Assembly: GCA_036399775.1 (NCBI GenBank)
Contig: DASWMJ010000053.1
Location: 1-64,000 of the forward strand
Source of the DNA: JADMIH01 sp036399775
GTDB lineage: Bacteria > Chloroflexota > Chloroflexia > QHBQ01 > JADMIH01
Direction: 5' to 3'
Length of the DNA: 64,000 nt
Position 1 is the stretch's first letter. Each line of letters starts with the position of its first letter. The position numbers were made by a program, and so were the translations under genes. Under the pieces are notes generated by a model. It worked only from the letters and a program-made list of their open reading frames with translations, had not been told where the DNA came from and did not search any database. Below, piece by piece: positions 33,665-41,831 of the stretch.

Positions 33665-36600
33665 ATGTCCGGGTCCATGCGCATCGTCAGGGGGCGCGGT
33701 CGTTATGCTATCTGCGCGCTCCTGGCGCTGGCGGTGCTGGGGCTGTTGCTGGTCGAACGCACAGCAGGCGCCTCGCCGCGTTCTGCTACCCTCTGGTCGG
33801 CTCCCCGAAGCGCGAACGCATTTTCCTTCTTCGACCAGGCTAAACGGCTCGCCGCGCCCATATTCGGCCCCAACGTGCGCGCCAACCAGGACACGACTAT
33901 ATACGCGCAGCACGAGCCTAGCCTGGCGGTGAGCCGCGTCCACACGAACACGGTGATAGTGGCCTCGAAGGATTACCGGCAGGCCAACGTCAAGCGCGTT
34001 TGGATAGACGGCTCGACGGACGGCGGCGCGACCTGGCCCGTGCAGGTCCACATGCCCAACCTCCCGGCCACCGACAGCGAGAGCGACCCCGTAGTTATAG
34101 CGCGCGACGACGGGCGCATCTACGTCGCCTGCCTCACCACAGGCAACAACGGCATATGGATAACCTGGACGGACGACGATGGACAGACCTGGCACCCATC
34201 CGTGCCCGTAATCCAGAACCAGGGTGGGCTGCAAGACAAAGAGTGGTTCGCCATAGACAACAACCCCGCCAGCCCATACTACCACCGCATGTACATGATG
34301 TACGTGCCCGACCCCGGCTTCGGTAGCGGCGTGGTGGAGCATCATTCAACCGACGGCGGCCTTACGTGGTCGGGCCAGCAGCCTATAGGCGGCGCAGATA
34401 CTGAGTATACCTACCCGGTGATAGCGAGCGACGGCACGGTCTACAACTTCATGATGGAGAACTGGGGCTTCGGGCAGACCGGCACGGTGCAGATGACCAA
34501 GTCCACCAACGGCGGGGCAACATGGTCAACGCCCCTGGACGTGGCCACCGCGTTCCAGCCCGTCAGCCCTATACGGCAGCCCGACCAGTTCCGCTTCTTC
34601 GCCATCATTAGCGCCGCGATTGACCCCATCAACGGCAACCTGTATGTGGCGTGGACCGACAACCGCAACTTCAGCACCAACGGCACGGACGTGGTGTACG
34701 TGCGAAGCACCAACGGCGGGACAAGTTGGAGCGCGGTCACACGCCTCAGCCACGACCCTACGGGCGTGGTGCGCGACCACATTACGCCTATGCTAAAGGT
34801 GGGCGCGGACGGCAAGCTGCACGCCTTCTGGCTGGATCGCCGCCTCGACCCCAATAACAGGCTCTTCGATAGCTGGTATAGCTCAAGCACCGACGGCGGC
34901 AACACCTGGGAGCCGGACACCCGCGTGAGCACGCTATCGCAGGACTTGAACGTGGGGCTGCCCTGCTGCTCCGGCAATTACCCGGCGGGCGACTACTGGG
35001 GGCTGGATACAGCGCTCGATACCGTATATGTCGCCTGGAACGACACCCGTAGCGGCGACCAGGACATCCTTGTGTCGAAGGGGCTGATGCACTTCGTGGG
35101 GCCATCCACAGCCACCCCCGCAGTGACCGGCACGCCTCCTACAGCGACAACGATCAGCACGGCCACCGGCACGTCAGTGCCTACTAACACCCCAACGGCT
35201 TCCGCCACGCCTGTGTGTACGATTAGCGTGTCCAGCAACGACGTGCCCAAGACTATATCACTCGGCGGCACGGTCACATCAACGCTGACCATCAGCCAGG
35301 GGGCGAGTATAGCCGATATAGACCTCGTGCTGGGCATCAATAGCGAGGCTACTTCGGGCGGCTTCAGAGTGAGCCTGACCTCTCCAGCGGGCACGACGCG
35401 GGTGCTGGTGGACGCGGCCTGCGGGCCTTACGACAATATCTACCTGGACGATGAAGCGTCAGAGCCGATAATGGGGCAGTGTCCGCCTCTCACCCGCCAA
35501 CGCTTCCGGCCCTACACGCCGCTAACGGCTTTCGACGGCGAGAACCCGGCTGGCACCTGGACGCTCACGGCTACCGATGTGACATCCGAGGCCGAGGGAG
35601 AGCTTTTCGCCTGGGGCCTGCTTATCACTGGCAGTGGCCTTTGCCCGACCGGGACGCCGACTTCCTCTACGTTCACCACGACTCCCACTGCTCAAGCGAG
35701 CGCCACCGCCACACGCACCGCTACGGCCTCAGTCACGCCGCAGCCTGCGTGTGATGTCACCTGGCGGGTTGTTCAAGCTCCCGACGTCGGTATTCTCAGG
35801 GGAGTGGCTGCTATTACGCCTGACGACGTTTGGGGTGTGGGCGATGGCATTATGCATTGGAATGGCAACGCCTGGTTGTCTGTGCCCGTTCCCTCCCTTA
35901 ACGGCCGTAATGTATCTTTTGCCGATGTGGCCGCGTCAGGACCGGGTGATGTATGGGCTGTTGGCACATATTTCCATCAAACTTACGGGCAGATCACACT
36001 TGCCATGCATTGGGATGGCGCTCAATGGAGCACAGTCGCAACGCCTCGTGGCCCTGGCATAACAAACTATCTGACGGGAGTAGCAGTTCTTTCACCAACT
36101 GATGCCTGGAGCGTGGGTAGCGGTAGCACGGCGTCCACTCTTGGCTTACCTATAGTCCTGCACTGGGATGGTACTTCGTGGAATCAGGTAGATTTACCCA
36201 GCGGAGGATTAAGCGACATATCTGCCTTATCATCTGACGATGTTTGGGTGGTGGGTTCAAGCACTCACTCCCCGGCGACATACCCTCGAAGCCTGATTGC
36301 CCACTGGGATGGGGCGAACTGGGACTATGTAGAAAGCCCTGAAATCGGACCGCTCAACGCAGTCGAGGCAATAGCCACCAACGACGTGTGGGCGGCGGGC
36401 AATGGTGCCTTCCTGCATTGGGACGGGGCGGCATGGACCGAGGCGGGCAGTGTCACCGGGGCCGCGTCTATCTCGGCTGCATCGGCCAATGACGTTTGGG
36501 CGGGCGGCAATTTCATGCAGCATTGGGATGGCGTGGCGGGAGAGTGGGTGGCCGATTTGAGCGCGCCGGACGCCATCATAAACGGAGTAGCCGCCCTCGC

Positions 36601-37336
36601 CGGAGACAATGTGTGGGCGGTAGGCAGCGACGACAATGGCGATACTCGCATACTACGCTACACAAACCAACGTTTCGCTGACGTGCCTCCCACCAATACC
36701 TTCTACCCATACGTGCAATGCCTGACGTGCAGGGGCATCATAAGCGGGTACCCCTGCGGAGGAACGGGCGAGCCTTGCGATGCCGACGATCTCCCTTACT
36801 TCAGACCTAACACCAGCATTACACGCGGGCAGATAGCCAAGATCGTGTCAAACTCTGCTGGCTTCAATGAAGAACCAGGCGAGCAGATATTCGAGGACAC
36901 GCCGCCGGGCAGCCCGTTCTACGTATGGATAAACAGATTGGCGATGCGGGGCCACATGGCGGGCTACCCGTGCGGCACCATGACCTCAGAGCCGTGCGTA
37001 AGTCCAGGCAACCGCCCCTACTTCCGCCCCAACGCCAACGCCACGAGAGGCCAACTCGCCAAGATAGTCGCCAACGCCGCCGGGTTCCAGGGCAACCCAG
37101 GCCCGCAGATATACGAGGACGTGCCCGCGAGCAACACTTTCTTCGCGTTCATCAACAGATTGAGCAACCGTCAGGTCATGGGAGGCTACCCATGCGGGGT
37201 CCTGCCCGGTGGGCCATGCATGCCCCCCGGCAACCGCCCATACTTCCGCCCGAACAACAACGTGACCAGGGGCCAGGCGTCGAAGATAGTAGCCAATACC
37301 TTCTTCCAGGGCTGCGAGACACGTATCAGGCCATAG
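33665..37336 (+). CDS. Large multidomain surface protein: BNR-like, P domain, propeller and three SLH domains
   Basis: 1223 residues. The ATG at 33665 has GGAGG about 8 nt upstream and gives a signal peptide 'YAICALLALAVLGLLLVE'; the frame is open to 33524 through a repeat. Domains: sialidase/BNR-like repeats ('STDGGATWPVQ', 'STDGGLTWSGQ', 'STNGGATWSTP', 'STDGGNTWEPD'), about 80-475; Thr/Pro linker; a proprotein-convertase P-like domain with 'FDGENPAGTWTLTATD', about 515-655; second linker; a seven-unit Trp-x-x-Gly propeller ('DVWGVG', 'DVWAVG', 'DAWSVG', 'DVWVVG', 'DVWAAG', 'DVWAGG', 'NVWAVG'), about 695-1000; three SLH domains with 'TRGQIAKIV', about 1004-1218. Likely wall-anchored. No sialidase Arg triad was confirmed, so catalysis is not claimed. 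Confidence 0.8.
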   Translation: MSGSMRIVRGRGRYAICALLALAVLGLLLVERTAGASPRSATLWSAPRSANAFSFFDQAKRLAAPIFGPNVRANQDTTIYAQHEPSLAVSRVHTNTVIVASKDYRQANVKRVWIDGSTDGGATWPVQVHMPNLPATDSESDPVVIARDDGRIYVACLTTGNNGIWITWTDDDGQTWHPSVPVIQNQGGLQDKEWFAIDNNPASPYYHRMYMMYVPDPGFGSGVVEHHSTDGGLTWSGQQPIGGADTEYTYPVIASDGTVYNFMMENWGFGQTGTVQMTKSTNGGATWSTPLDVATAFQPVSPIRQPDQFRFFAIISAAIDPINGNLYVAWTDNRNFSTNGTDVVYVRSTNGGTSWSAVTRLSHDPTGVVRDHITPMLKVGADGKLHAFWLDRRLDPNNRLFDSWYSSSTDGGNTWEPDTRVSTLSQDLNVGLPCCSGNYPAGDYWGLDTALDTVYVAWNDTRSGDQDILVSKGLMHFVGPSTATPAVTGTPPTATTISTATGTSVPTNTPTASATPVCTISVSSNDVPKTISLGGTVTSTLTISQGASIADIDLVLGINSEATSGGFRVSLTSPAGTTRVLVDAACGPYDNIYLDDEASEPIMGQCPPLTRQRFRPYTPLTAFDGENPAGTWTLTATDVTSEAEGELFAWGLLITGSGLCPTGTPTSSTFTTTPTAQASATATRTATASVTPQPACDVTWRVVQAPDVGILRGVAAITPDDVWGVGDGIMHWNGNAWLSVPVPSLNGRNVSFADVAASGPGDVWAVGTYFHQTYGQITLAMHWDGAQWSTVATPRGPGITNYLTGVAVLSPTDAWSVGSGSTASTLGLPIVLHWDGTSWNQVDLPSGGLSDISALSSDDVWVVGSSTHSPATYPRSLIAHWDGANWDYVESPEIGPLNAVEAIATNDVWAAGNGAFLHWDGAAWTEAGSVTGAASISAASANDVWAGGNFMQHWDGVAGEWVADLSAPDAIINGVAALAGDNVWAVGSDDNGDTRILRYTNQRFADVPPTNTFYPYVQCLTCRGIISGYPCGGTGEPCDADDLPYFRPNTSITRGQIAKIVSNSAGFNEEPGEQIFEDTPPGSPFYVWINRLAMRGHMAGYPCGTMTSEPCVSPGNRPYFRPNANATRGQLAKIVANAAGFQGNPGPQIYEDVPASNTFFAFINRLSNRQVMGGYPCGVLPGGPCMPPGNRPYFRPNNNVTRGQASKIVANTFFQGCETRIRP

Positions 37337-37348
37337 CGGCATCTCTAC

Positions 37349-37415
37349 AGAAACACAAACCCAGGCCGGAATCGAACTCACGTCGAGCTTAATTCCGGCC
37401 TGGGTTTGTGTTTCT
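37349..37415 (+). terminator. Strong hairpin terminator after the 1223-residue SLH protein
   Basis: A perfect 24-bp stem (37349-37372 with 37392-37415) has a 19-nt loop and ends in TTTGTGTTTCT. Confidence 0.85.
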
Positions 37416-37485
37416 CAATGCTATGAAGTTTCGTATCAAGGCGGTCGCTGAGCCGGGATGCATGAGGAAGCTATCTCAACATCCT

Positions 37486-37598
37486 TGTCATTCTGAACGA
37501 AGTGAAGAATCTCGTCCCTTGCGTATCATGCTTATAGTACGCTCATCAAACAAGAGGATGCGCGAGGGACGAGATTCTTCACTTCGTTCAGAATGACA
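37486..37598. repeat. Intergenic inverted-repeat element, family D
   Basis: TGTCATTCTGAACGAAGTG... (from 37486) is complementary to ...CACTTCGTTCAGAATGACA (to 37598) over about 38 nt. Both arms share compensatory changes relative to the other family D copies (GAACGAAGTG instead of GAGCGCAGCG). Bases 37600-37921 are AT-richer and show no gene I can support. Confidence 0.9.
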
Positions 37599-37921
37599 TA
37601 GGATAGATAGTTCGCTTGCGTCTGGTATGTCGGTGACTTTGCATCCGCGCCCGCTTTTGCACAGCCCTTTATGCAACCGGAAGTAACGTTCGGACGTATA
37701 CATTTGTGCTATGAGCAATGCATACCTTATTGCTATAGCCAGGATAAGCTTCAGGCCGTATGATGGTTTTGAACCAATCAGGTTCTCGAAGAGTAACTAA
37801 GATAAGAGCTATAGTGACATAATCAGTAGGGCACGGTTTCTGCTTAAATAGACATCCCACGCGATAAACGTGCCGGTCAAGAGAAGAGTCATATAAGCTG
37901 CTGAGAGCAGGAGAGATAATT

Positions 37922-38131
37922 ATGAAACGCACCTACGCCACTGAAGAACCTCGCACCGTTACGCTGGCCGAGCTTTGTGAAGCCCTGGCCGATGGCACCC
38001 TACCGTCTCAGCAACAGGAAGGGTTTTACGTCGTGAACAAGCGCGACCTGAACCGATTCGCCCAGCCATTCGACCTGATGAGCCTCATCATGGAGAGGGC
38101 TGCCACGAGGCAGCTTGTCGCCGTCAGCTAA
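37922..38131 (+). CDS. Small conserved-looking protein of unknown function
   Basis: A 69-residue soluble protein with good AGGAGA upstream of the ATG and typical codon use. It reads 'TVTLAELCEALADGTLP', then 'GFYVVNKRDLNRF' and 'LMSLIMERAATRQLV'. No domain recognised; the length and helix content would suit a regulator or antitoxin-like protein, but no partner is adjacent. A perfect hairpin follows 21 nt after the stop. Confidence 0.55.
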   Translation: MKRTYATEEPRTVTLAELCEALADGTLPSQQQEGFYVVNKRDLNRFAQPFDLMSLIMERAATRQLVAVS

Positions 38132-38152
38132 AAGTATATTCACAATCAAAAG

Positions 38153-38185
38153 CAATGGAGGTTGGCGCAATGCCAACCTCCATTG
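38153..38185. terminator. Hairpin terminator between convergent small genes
   Basis: A 14-bp perfect stem (38153-38166 with 38172-38185) with a 5-nt loop lies between the 69-residue ORF and the YtxH-like gene. Confidence 0.8.
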
Positions 38186-38214
38186 TGATTCATCCCCGAA
38201 GACAGCGTGCGGAG

Positions 38215-38481
38215 CTACTTCTTGTCTTTGTCCTTATCCTTATCCTTATCCTTGTCTTCGTACTTGACGTTGACTTCCTGCTCCCAGTATTTTTGCAGTT
38301 CCTTCTCACGCTCGCGCTGGGCCTGGCGGCCCGCTTCCTTTATTTCGTCGAGCCGTTGCTGTATCTGCTCCCTCGTAATCTTGCCCGACTGGGGAGCGAG
38401 CAGCATCGCGGCTACCGTGCCGATTGCTGCCCCCAGCGTCAGGCCGATTGTGAAGCGTAGCGTCTTGCCTACCACACCCAT
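38215..38481 (-). CDS. YtxH-like membrane-associated protein with a Lys/Asp tail
   Basis: An 88-residue protein. 'TIGLTLGAAIGTVAAMLLAPQSG' is the N-terminal glycine-rich membrane segment and 'LLAPQSGK' the signature of the YtxH family (general-stress-type proteins of unclear function). A charged coiled-coil region follows ('QQRLDEIKEAGRQAQREREKE'). The last 12 residues are a Lys-Asp dipeptide run encoded by hexanucleotide repeats (38222-38257), prone to slippage. Family A repeat words lie just upstream of its start. Confidence 0.8.
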   Translation of the reverse strand: MGVVGKTLRFTIGLTLGAAIGTVAAMLLAPQSGKITREQIQQRLDEIKEAGRQAQREREKELQKYWEQEVNVKYEDKDKDKDKDKDKK

Positions 38482-38489
38482 GTTGTCCT

Positions 38490-38541
38490 CCTTGCGTAAA
38501 ACGTAAAACGTGATGCGTATTGCGTAGTTCGTATTGCGTAA
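38490..38541. repeat. Single-arm family A repeat
   Basis: GTAAAACGTAAAACGTGATGCG followed by TATTGCGTAGTTCGTATTGCG-type words occupies 38490-38541 without a complementary arm nearby. Confidence 0.65.
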
Positions 38542-38625
38542 GGGTCATGCGACCACATTTCGCGCCTCTTACTTGCAGGGCTGTTGCAAAATCGGGATCT
38601 ATCTGGAACGCCGCCCCAGTCTCTT

Positions 38626-38738
38626 TGTCATTCTGAGCGGAGCGAAGAATCTCGTCCCTCGCGCATCCTCTTGCCCGATGACCTTGCTATGAGCATTCTA
38701 CGCGAGGAGCGAGATTCTTCGCTGCGCTCAGAATGACA
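38626..38738. repeat. Intergenic inverted-repeat element, family D
   Basis: TGTCATTCTGAGCGGAGCG... (from 38626) pairs with ...CGCTGCGCTCAGAATGACA (to 38738) over about 38 nt with few mismatches. It lies between the divergent YtxH-like and ogt genes. Confidence 0.88.
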
Positions 38739-38795
38739 TGGGCTAGAGGGTTGGTTGATCTCTACATTATGAGCGATTTTGCACCCGCCCGGCTC

Positions 38796-38823
38796 TTGAT
38801 TGCTGTCACCTTGCAGCTATTAT
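38796..38823 (+). promoter_or_regulatory. Sigma70-type promoter of ogt
   Basis: TTGATT (38796-38801) and TATTAT (38818-38823) are separated by 16 nt. The predicted start (about 38830) falls at the in-frame GTG at 38832, 15 nt before the ATG at 38847. Confidence 0.6.
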
Positions 38824-38846
38824 AGCATTTAGTGTACCCTGTGGCG

Positions 38847-39395
38847 ATGAGCTACTACACATATTTCGATAGCCCTATGCAACCTATGCTGCTCACCTCC
38901 GATGGAGTGTCTCTGACCGGCCTGTACATGGTTGAGCACAAATATGGGCCGGAGATAGCGGGGAGTTGGACGTGGCGGGACGACGCTACTCCATTTGACG
39001 AAGTGAAACGGCAACTCAGCGAATATTTCTCCGGGCGGCGCACCACGTTCGACCTGCCGCTCGCGCCACAGGGCACACAGTTCCAGGGGCGCGTCTGGGA
39101 AGAATTGCAAAAGATACCATATGGCACGACGATCTCCTATGGGGAGCTTGCCCGGCGCATAGGCAACGCGAACGCTTCTCGCGCTGTAGGGCTGGCGAAT
39201 GGCCGCAACCCGATCTCCATTATCGTGCCGTGCCACCGGGTGATAGGCGCGAACGGCAAGCTCACAGGCTATGGTGGCGGCCTGCCCCGCAAAGAGGCGC
39301 TGCTCGCCTTTGAGGCTGCGGTGATGGCGAATGGGCCACAGCCTTTTCCTCCAGGGTCAGCCGGCACGCAAGAAAGGCAGGGTCCTCTTCTCTAA
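38847..39395 (+). CDS. ogt: Methylated-DNA--protein-cysteine methyltransferase
   Basis: A 182-residue suicide DNA-repair protein that takes the alkyl group from O6-alkylguanine. The active site 'IIVPCHRVIG' holds the acceptor Cys, with 'IPYGTTISYGELARRIG' (helix-turn-helix), 'ASRAVGLANGRNP' (Arg finger and Asn) and 'TGYGGGLPRKEALL'. The N-terminus 'MSYYTYFDSPMQPMLL' is the typical Ogt start and supports the ATG at 38847; an in-frame GTG at 38832 could initiate a leaderless transcript. Its stop codon lies inside the left arm of a perfect terminator hairpin. Confidence 0.95.
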   Translation: MSYYTYFDSPMQPMLLTSDGVSLTGLYMVEHKYGPEIAGSWTWRDDATPFDEVKRQLSEYFSGRRTTFDLPLAPQGTQFQGRVWEELQKIPYGTTISYGELARRIGNANASRAVGLANGRNPISIIVPCHRVIGANGKLTGYGGGLPRKEALLAFEAAVMANGPQPFPPGSAGTQERQGPLL

Positions 39396-39431
39396 AATGT
39401 CAGCCCAACGAGCTGACATTTTAGAGAAGAG
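39385..39431. terminator. Bidirectional terminator between ogt and thrS
   Basis: A 20-bp perfect stem (39385-39404 with 39412-39431) has a 7-nt loop. The ogt stop codon (39393-39395) is inside the left arm, and the thrS stop is 13 nt away on the other side. Confidence 0.9.
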
Positions 39432-39443
39432 AACGAGAACAAG

Positions 39444-41273
39444 TTACAACTCGCTTGAGCGTGAAGCGATCTTTTCCTCGATGAGCGCGAGGAACTCGCT
39501 GACGGGCAGGTTGTTCTGCTGCGAGCCGTCGCGCTTGCGGAGGGCGACCGTTTCCTGCTCCATCTCCTTATCCCCTACCACCAGCATGTAGGGCACCTTC
39601 AGCAGTTGCGCTTTGCGTATCTTGGCGTTCATGCGCTCGCTTTCCAGGTCGGCTTCCACCCGGATGCCGAGGGCCTTCATGCTCTGGGCCAGGCGTCGTG
39701 CGTAGTCGTTATGGTGGTCGGAGATAGGTACGACGCGCACCTGCTCCGGCGAGAGCCACACCGGGAAATTGCCTGCATACTGCTCAAGCAGAAAGCCTAT
39801 GAATCGCTCGTGCGTGCCGAGCGGGGCGCGGTGGATGCAGAGGGGCGTTTCCTCCTTGCCTTCGTTGTTGATATACGTGAGGTCGAACCGCTCCGGTACG
39901 GCGAAGTCTACCTGGTTCGTTGCCAGGGAGAACTCGCGGCCAATCACGCTCCATATCTGCACATCTATCTTCGGGCCGTAGAAGGCCGCCTCGTCTGCTA
40001 CCTCCTCGAACGGCACGTTGCCGTTGCGCATGGCCTTGCGTACCATCTCCTCCGTCTTGTGCCACAGGCGCTCGTTGTCCACGTACTTCTTGCCCAGGCC
40101 CTTCGCATGGTGCGTGCTGAGGCGCATCATGTATTTTTCGATACCAAAGAGCCGGAAGTATTCGAGGTAGAGCGCCACCACGCCCATGAACTCCTCCTCG
40201 AACTGGTCCTCCATGCAGTAGATGTGGGCGTCGTTCATCTGCATGGAGCGCACCCGCATGATGCCGAATAGCTCGCCGCTCTTCTCGTAGCGGTAGCACG
40301 TGCCGTACTCGGCAAGGCGCAGGGGCATGTCGCGATAGCTGCGCGGCTTGCTGCCGAATATCTTGTGGTGGAAGGGACAGTTCATCGGCTTGATGTAGTA
40401 TTTCACTCCCTCCATCTCCATCGGCGGGTACATGTTCTCGGCGTAATAGGGGAGGTGGCCGCTACGCTGGAAGAGGGCTTCCTTCGTGACGTGTGGCGTG
40501 CGGACGCGCTCGTACCCCGCTTTGAACTCCATCTCCTTCGCCAGCTTCTCTAACTCCTCTATCATGGCCGCGCCGCGAGGCAGCCAGAGGGGCAGGCCGG
40601 GGCCGATCTCTTCTTCCAGGATGAAGATCTCCAGGTCGCGGCCCAGCTTGCGATGGTCGCGCTTTTTGGCCTCCTCAAGCATTTGCAGGTGGGCGTTGAG
40701 GTCCTTCTTGTTCTGCCAGGCCGTGCCGTAGATGCGCTGTAGCATGGGGTTGTGCTCGTCGCCACGCCAGTACGCGCCCGCCACCGACATGAGCTTGAAG
40801 GCGTCGGCGGGTATCTGGCCCGTATGCTCGACGTGCGGCCCCCGGCAGAGGTCCTCGAACGTGTCGTGCTTGTACGTGCTGATGGCGGGCGGCTCTTTTA
40901 CCTCGTTGCCGTACTCGTCCACCTCGCCCTTCGCCAGCCCCTCAACCAACTCCAGCTTGTAGGGCTGGTCCGCGTAGAGCTTGCGAGCGTCGTCCGCGCT
41001 CACCTGCCGATAGACGAACGGGTGCTTGCCCGCCACGATCTGCCGCATGCGCTTCTCTATCTGCTCTAAGTCTTCGGGTGCGAAGCTCTTAGGCTTGCCG
41101 CTCTCGTCCCTTCCCAGATCGAAGTCGTAGTAAAAACCGTTCTCCACCGGCGGCCCGATAGCTATCTTGGCCTGCGGGTAAAGTTCCAACACCGCCTGCG
41201 CCATTACGTGCGCCGCGCTGTGCCGTATCTTGTATAACTGGTCGCTCTGCGACTGTCCATTGCTGCTCATCAT
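39444..41273 (-). CDS. thrS: Threonyl-tRNA synthetase lacking the N-terminal TGS domain
   Basis: A class II synthetase of 609 residues charging tRNA-Thr. It starts directly in the editing domain ('HSAAHVMAQAVLELYP' and 'DLCRGPHVEHTG' supply the His/Cys metal site), without the TGS domain of about 60 residues found in E. coli ThrRS. The catalytic core shows 'MNCPFHHKIF', motif 2 'EYGTCYRYEKSGE' with 'NDAHIYC', and motif 3 'IHRAPLGTHERF', giving the Cys/His/His zinc ligands. The anticodon-binding domain starts near 'SPEQVRVVPIS'. Expression is controlled by the upstream T-box. Confidence 0.96.
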   Translation of the reverse strand: MMSSNGQSQSDQLYKIRHSAAHVMAQAVLELYPQAKIAIGPPVENGFYYDFDLGRDESGKPKSFAPEDLEQIEKRMRQIVAGKHPFVYRQVSADDARKLYADQPYKLELVEGLAKGEVDEYGNEVKEPPAISTYKHDTFEDLCRGPHVEHTGQIPADAFKLMSVAGAYWRGDEHNPMLQRIYGTAWQNKKDLNAHLQMLEEAKKRDHRKLGRDLEIFILEEEIGPGLPLWLPRGAAMIEELEKLAKEMEFKAGYERVRTPHVTKEALFQRSGHLPYYAENMYPPMEMEGVKYYIKPMNCPFHHKIFGSKPRSYRDMPLRLAEYGTCYRYEKSGELFGIMRVRSMQMNDAHIYCMEDQFEEEFMGVVALYLEYFRLFGIEKYMMRLSTHHAKGLGKKYVDNERLWHKTEEMVRKAMRNGNVPFEEVADEAAFYGPKIDVQIWSVIGREFSLATNQVDFAVPERFDLTYINNEGKEETPLCIHRAPLGTHERFIGFLLEQYAGNFPVWLSPEQVRVVPISDHHNDYARRLAQSMKALGIRVEADLESERMNAKIRKAQLLKVPYMLVVGDKEMEQETVALRKRDGSQQNNLPVSEFLALIEEKIASRSSEL

Positions 41274-41284
41274 AACCCCCTTTG

Positions 41285-41362
41285 ATTTTAGATTTTCGAT
41301 TTCCGATTTTAGATTGTTAGGTCCGGTCCAAAATCTAAAATCGGAAATCCTAAATCGAAAAT
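41285..41362. repeat. Inverted-repeat element, family B, inside the thrS leader
   Basis: The left arm, 41285-41315, and right arm, 41332-41362, use the words ATTTTAGATTTTCG and ATTTCCG. It occupies almost all the space between the T-box terminator and the thrS start codon. Confidence 0.85.
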
Positions 41363-41364
41363 AG

Positions 41365-41637
41365 AAAAAGCCTCTCGTCCGCGACGGGACGAGAGGCCAA
41401 AATCCTCACGTGGTTCCACCCGAGTTCGATGCTTCACACTTCCATGGCAGTGTGCCGCGTCCTCGTGGGCCTCTAACGGGGCCAACCGGCGTCGCATACT
41501 CGCTGTGCGCTTTCCGCGATACGGCTAACAGGTGGTTTTCGCCGGGTTCGTGGTGTAGTGGCTTGCAGCTTTGCCTCTACTCTCTGGGACCCTGTGCCGG
41601 TTACTCGTCCTGGTCGGAGCCTTTGCTTATGTGGTTA
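41365..41637 (-). promoter_or_regulatory. Threonine T-box riboswitch upstream of thrS
   Basis: On the minus strand the T-box sequence GGTGGAACCACG (about 41421-41410) forms the antiterminator bulge that binds the uncharged tRNA end. The competing terminator is GCCTCTCGTCC/GGACGAGAGGC (41397-41387 with 41380-41370), followed by TTTTT. Stem I shows the AGAGAG and GCTGCAAGCC elements of its distal bulge and loop, and a GAAA-ACC segment after CCGG. I read ACC (41536-41534), a threonine codon, as the specifier. Uncharged tRNA-Thr would stabilise read-through into thrS. Confidence 0.92.
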
Positions 41638-41643
41638 GTTATG

Positions 41644-41672
41644 ATTATAGCAGCCCTTCAACCTGAGCGCAA
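41644..41672 (-). promoter_or_regulatory. Sigma70 promoter of the thrS T-box leader
   Basis: On the minus strand, TTGCGC (41672-41667) and TATAAT (41649-41644) are separated by 17 nt, directly upstream of stem I of the T-box. Confidence 0.8.
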
Positions 41673-41831
41673 GCACCGCATGGAAGGAGAATAGCTAGGT
41701 CTAAAGTCGTAATCTGTGAGCAGACTGTACATCAGCCATTCCATTCTGCCGCACAGGTGGTATAATTGGAGCAAAATGGGTATACATAAGTTATAGAGCA
41801 AAGCAAATTATTCACATATAGAGGATAAGCA

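Noticed and set aside
37408..37718. Short frames on both strands encoding 'CHSERSEESR' peptides
   Set aside because: They are translations of the family D inverted repeat; the peptide is repeat-derived and not a protein family.
37669..37932. Minus-strand frame of 87 codons in the gap before the 69-residue ORF
   Set aside because: No ribosome-binding site or recognisable domain; it ends inside repeat-flanking AT-rich sequence and conflicts with the better-supported plus-strand start at 37922.
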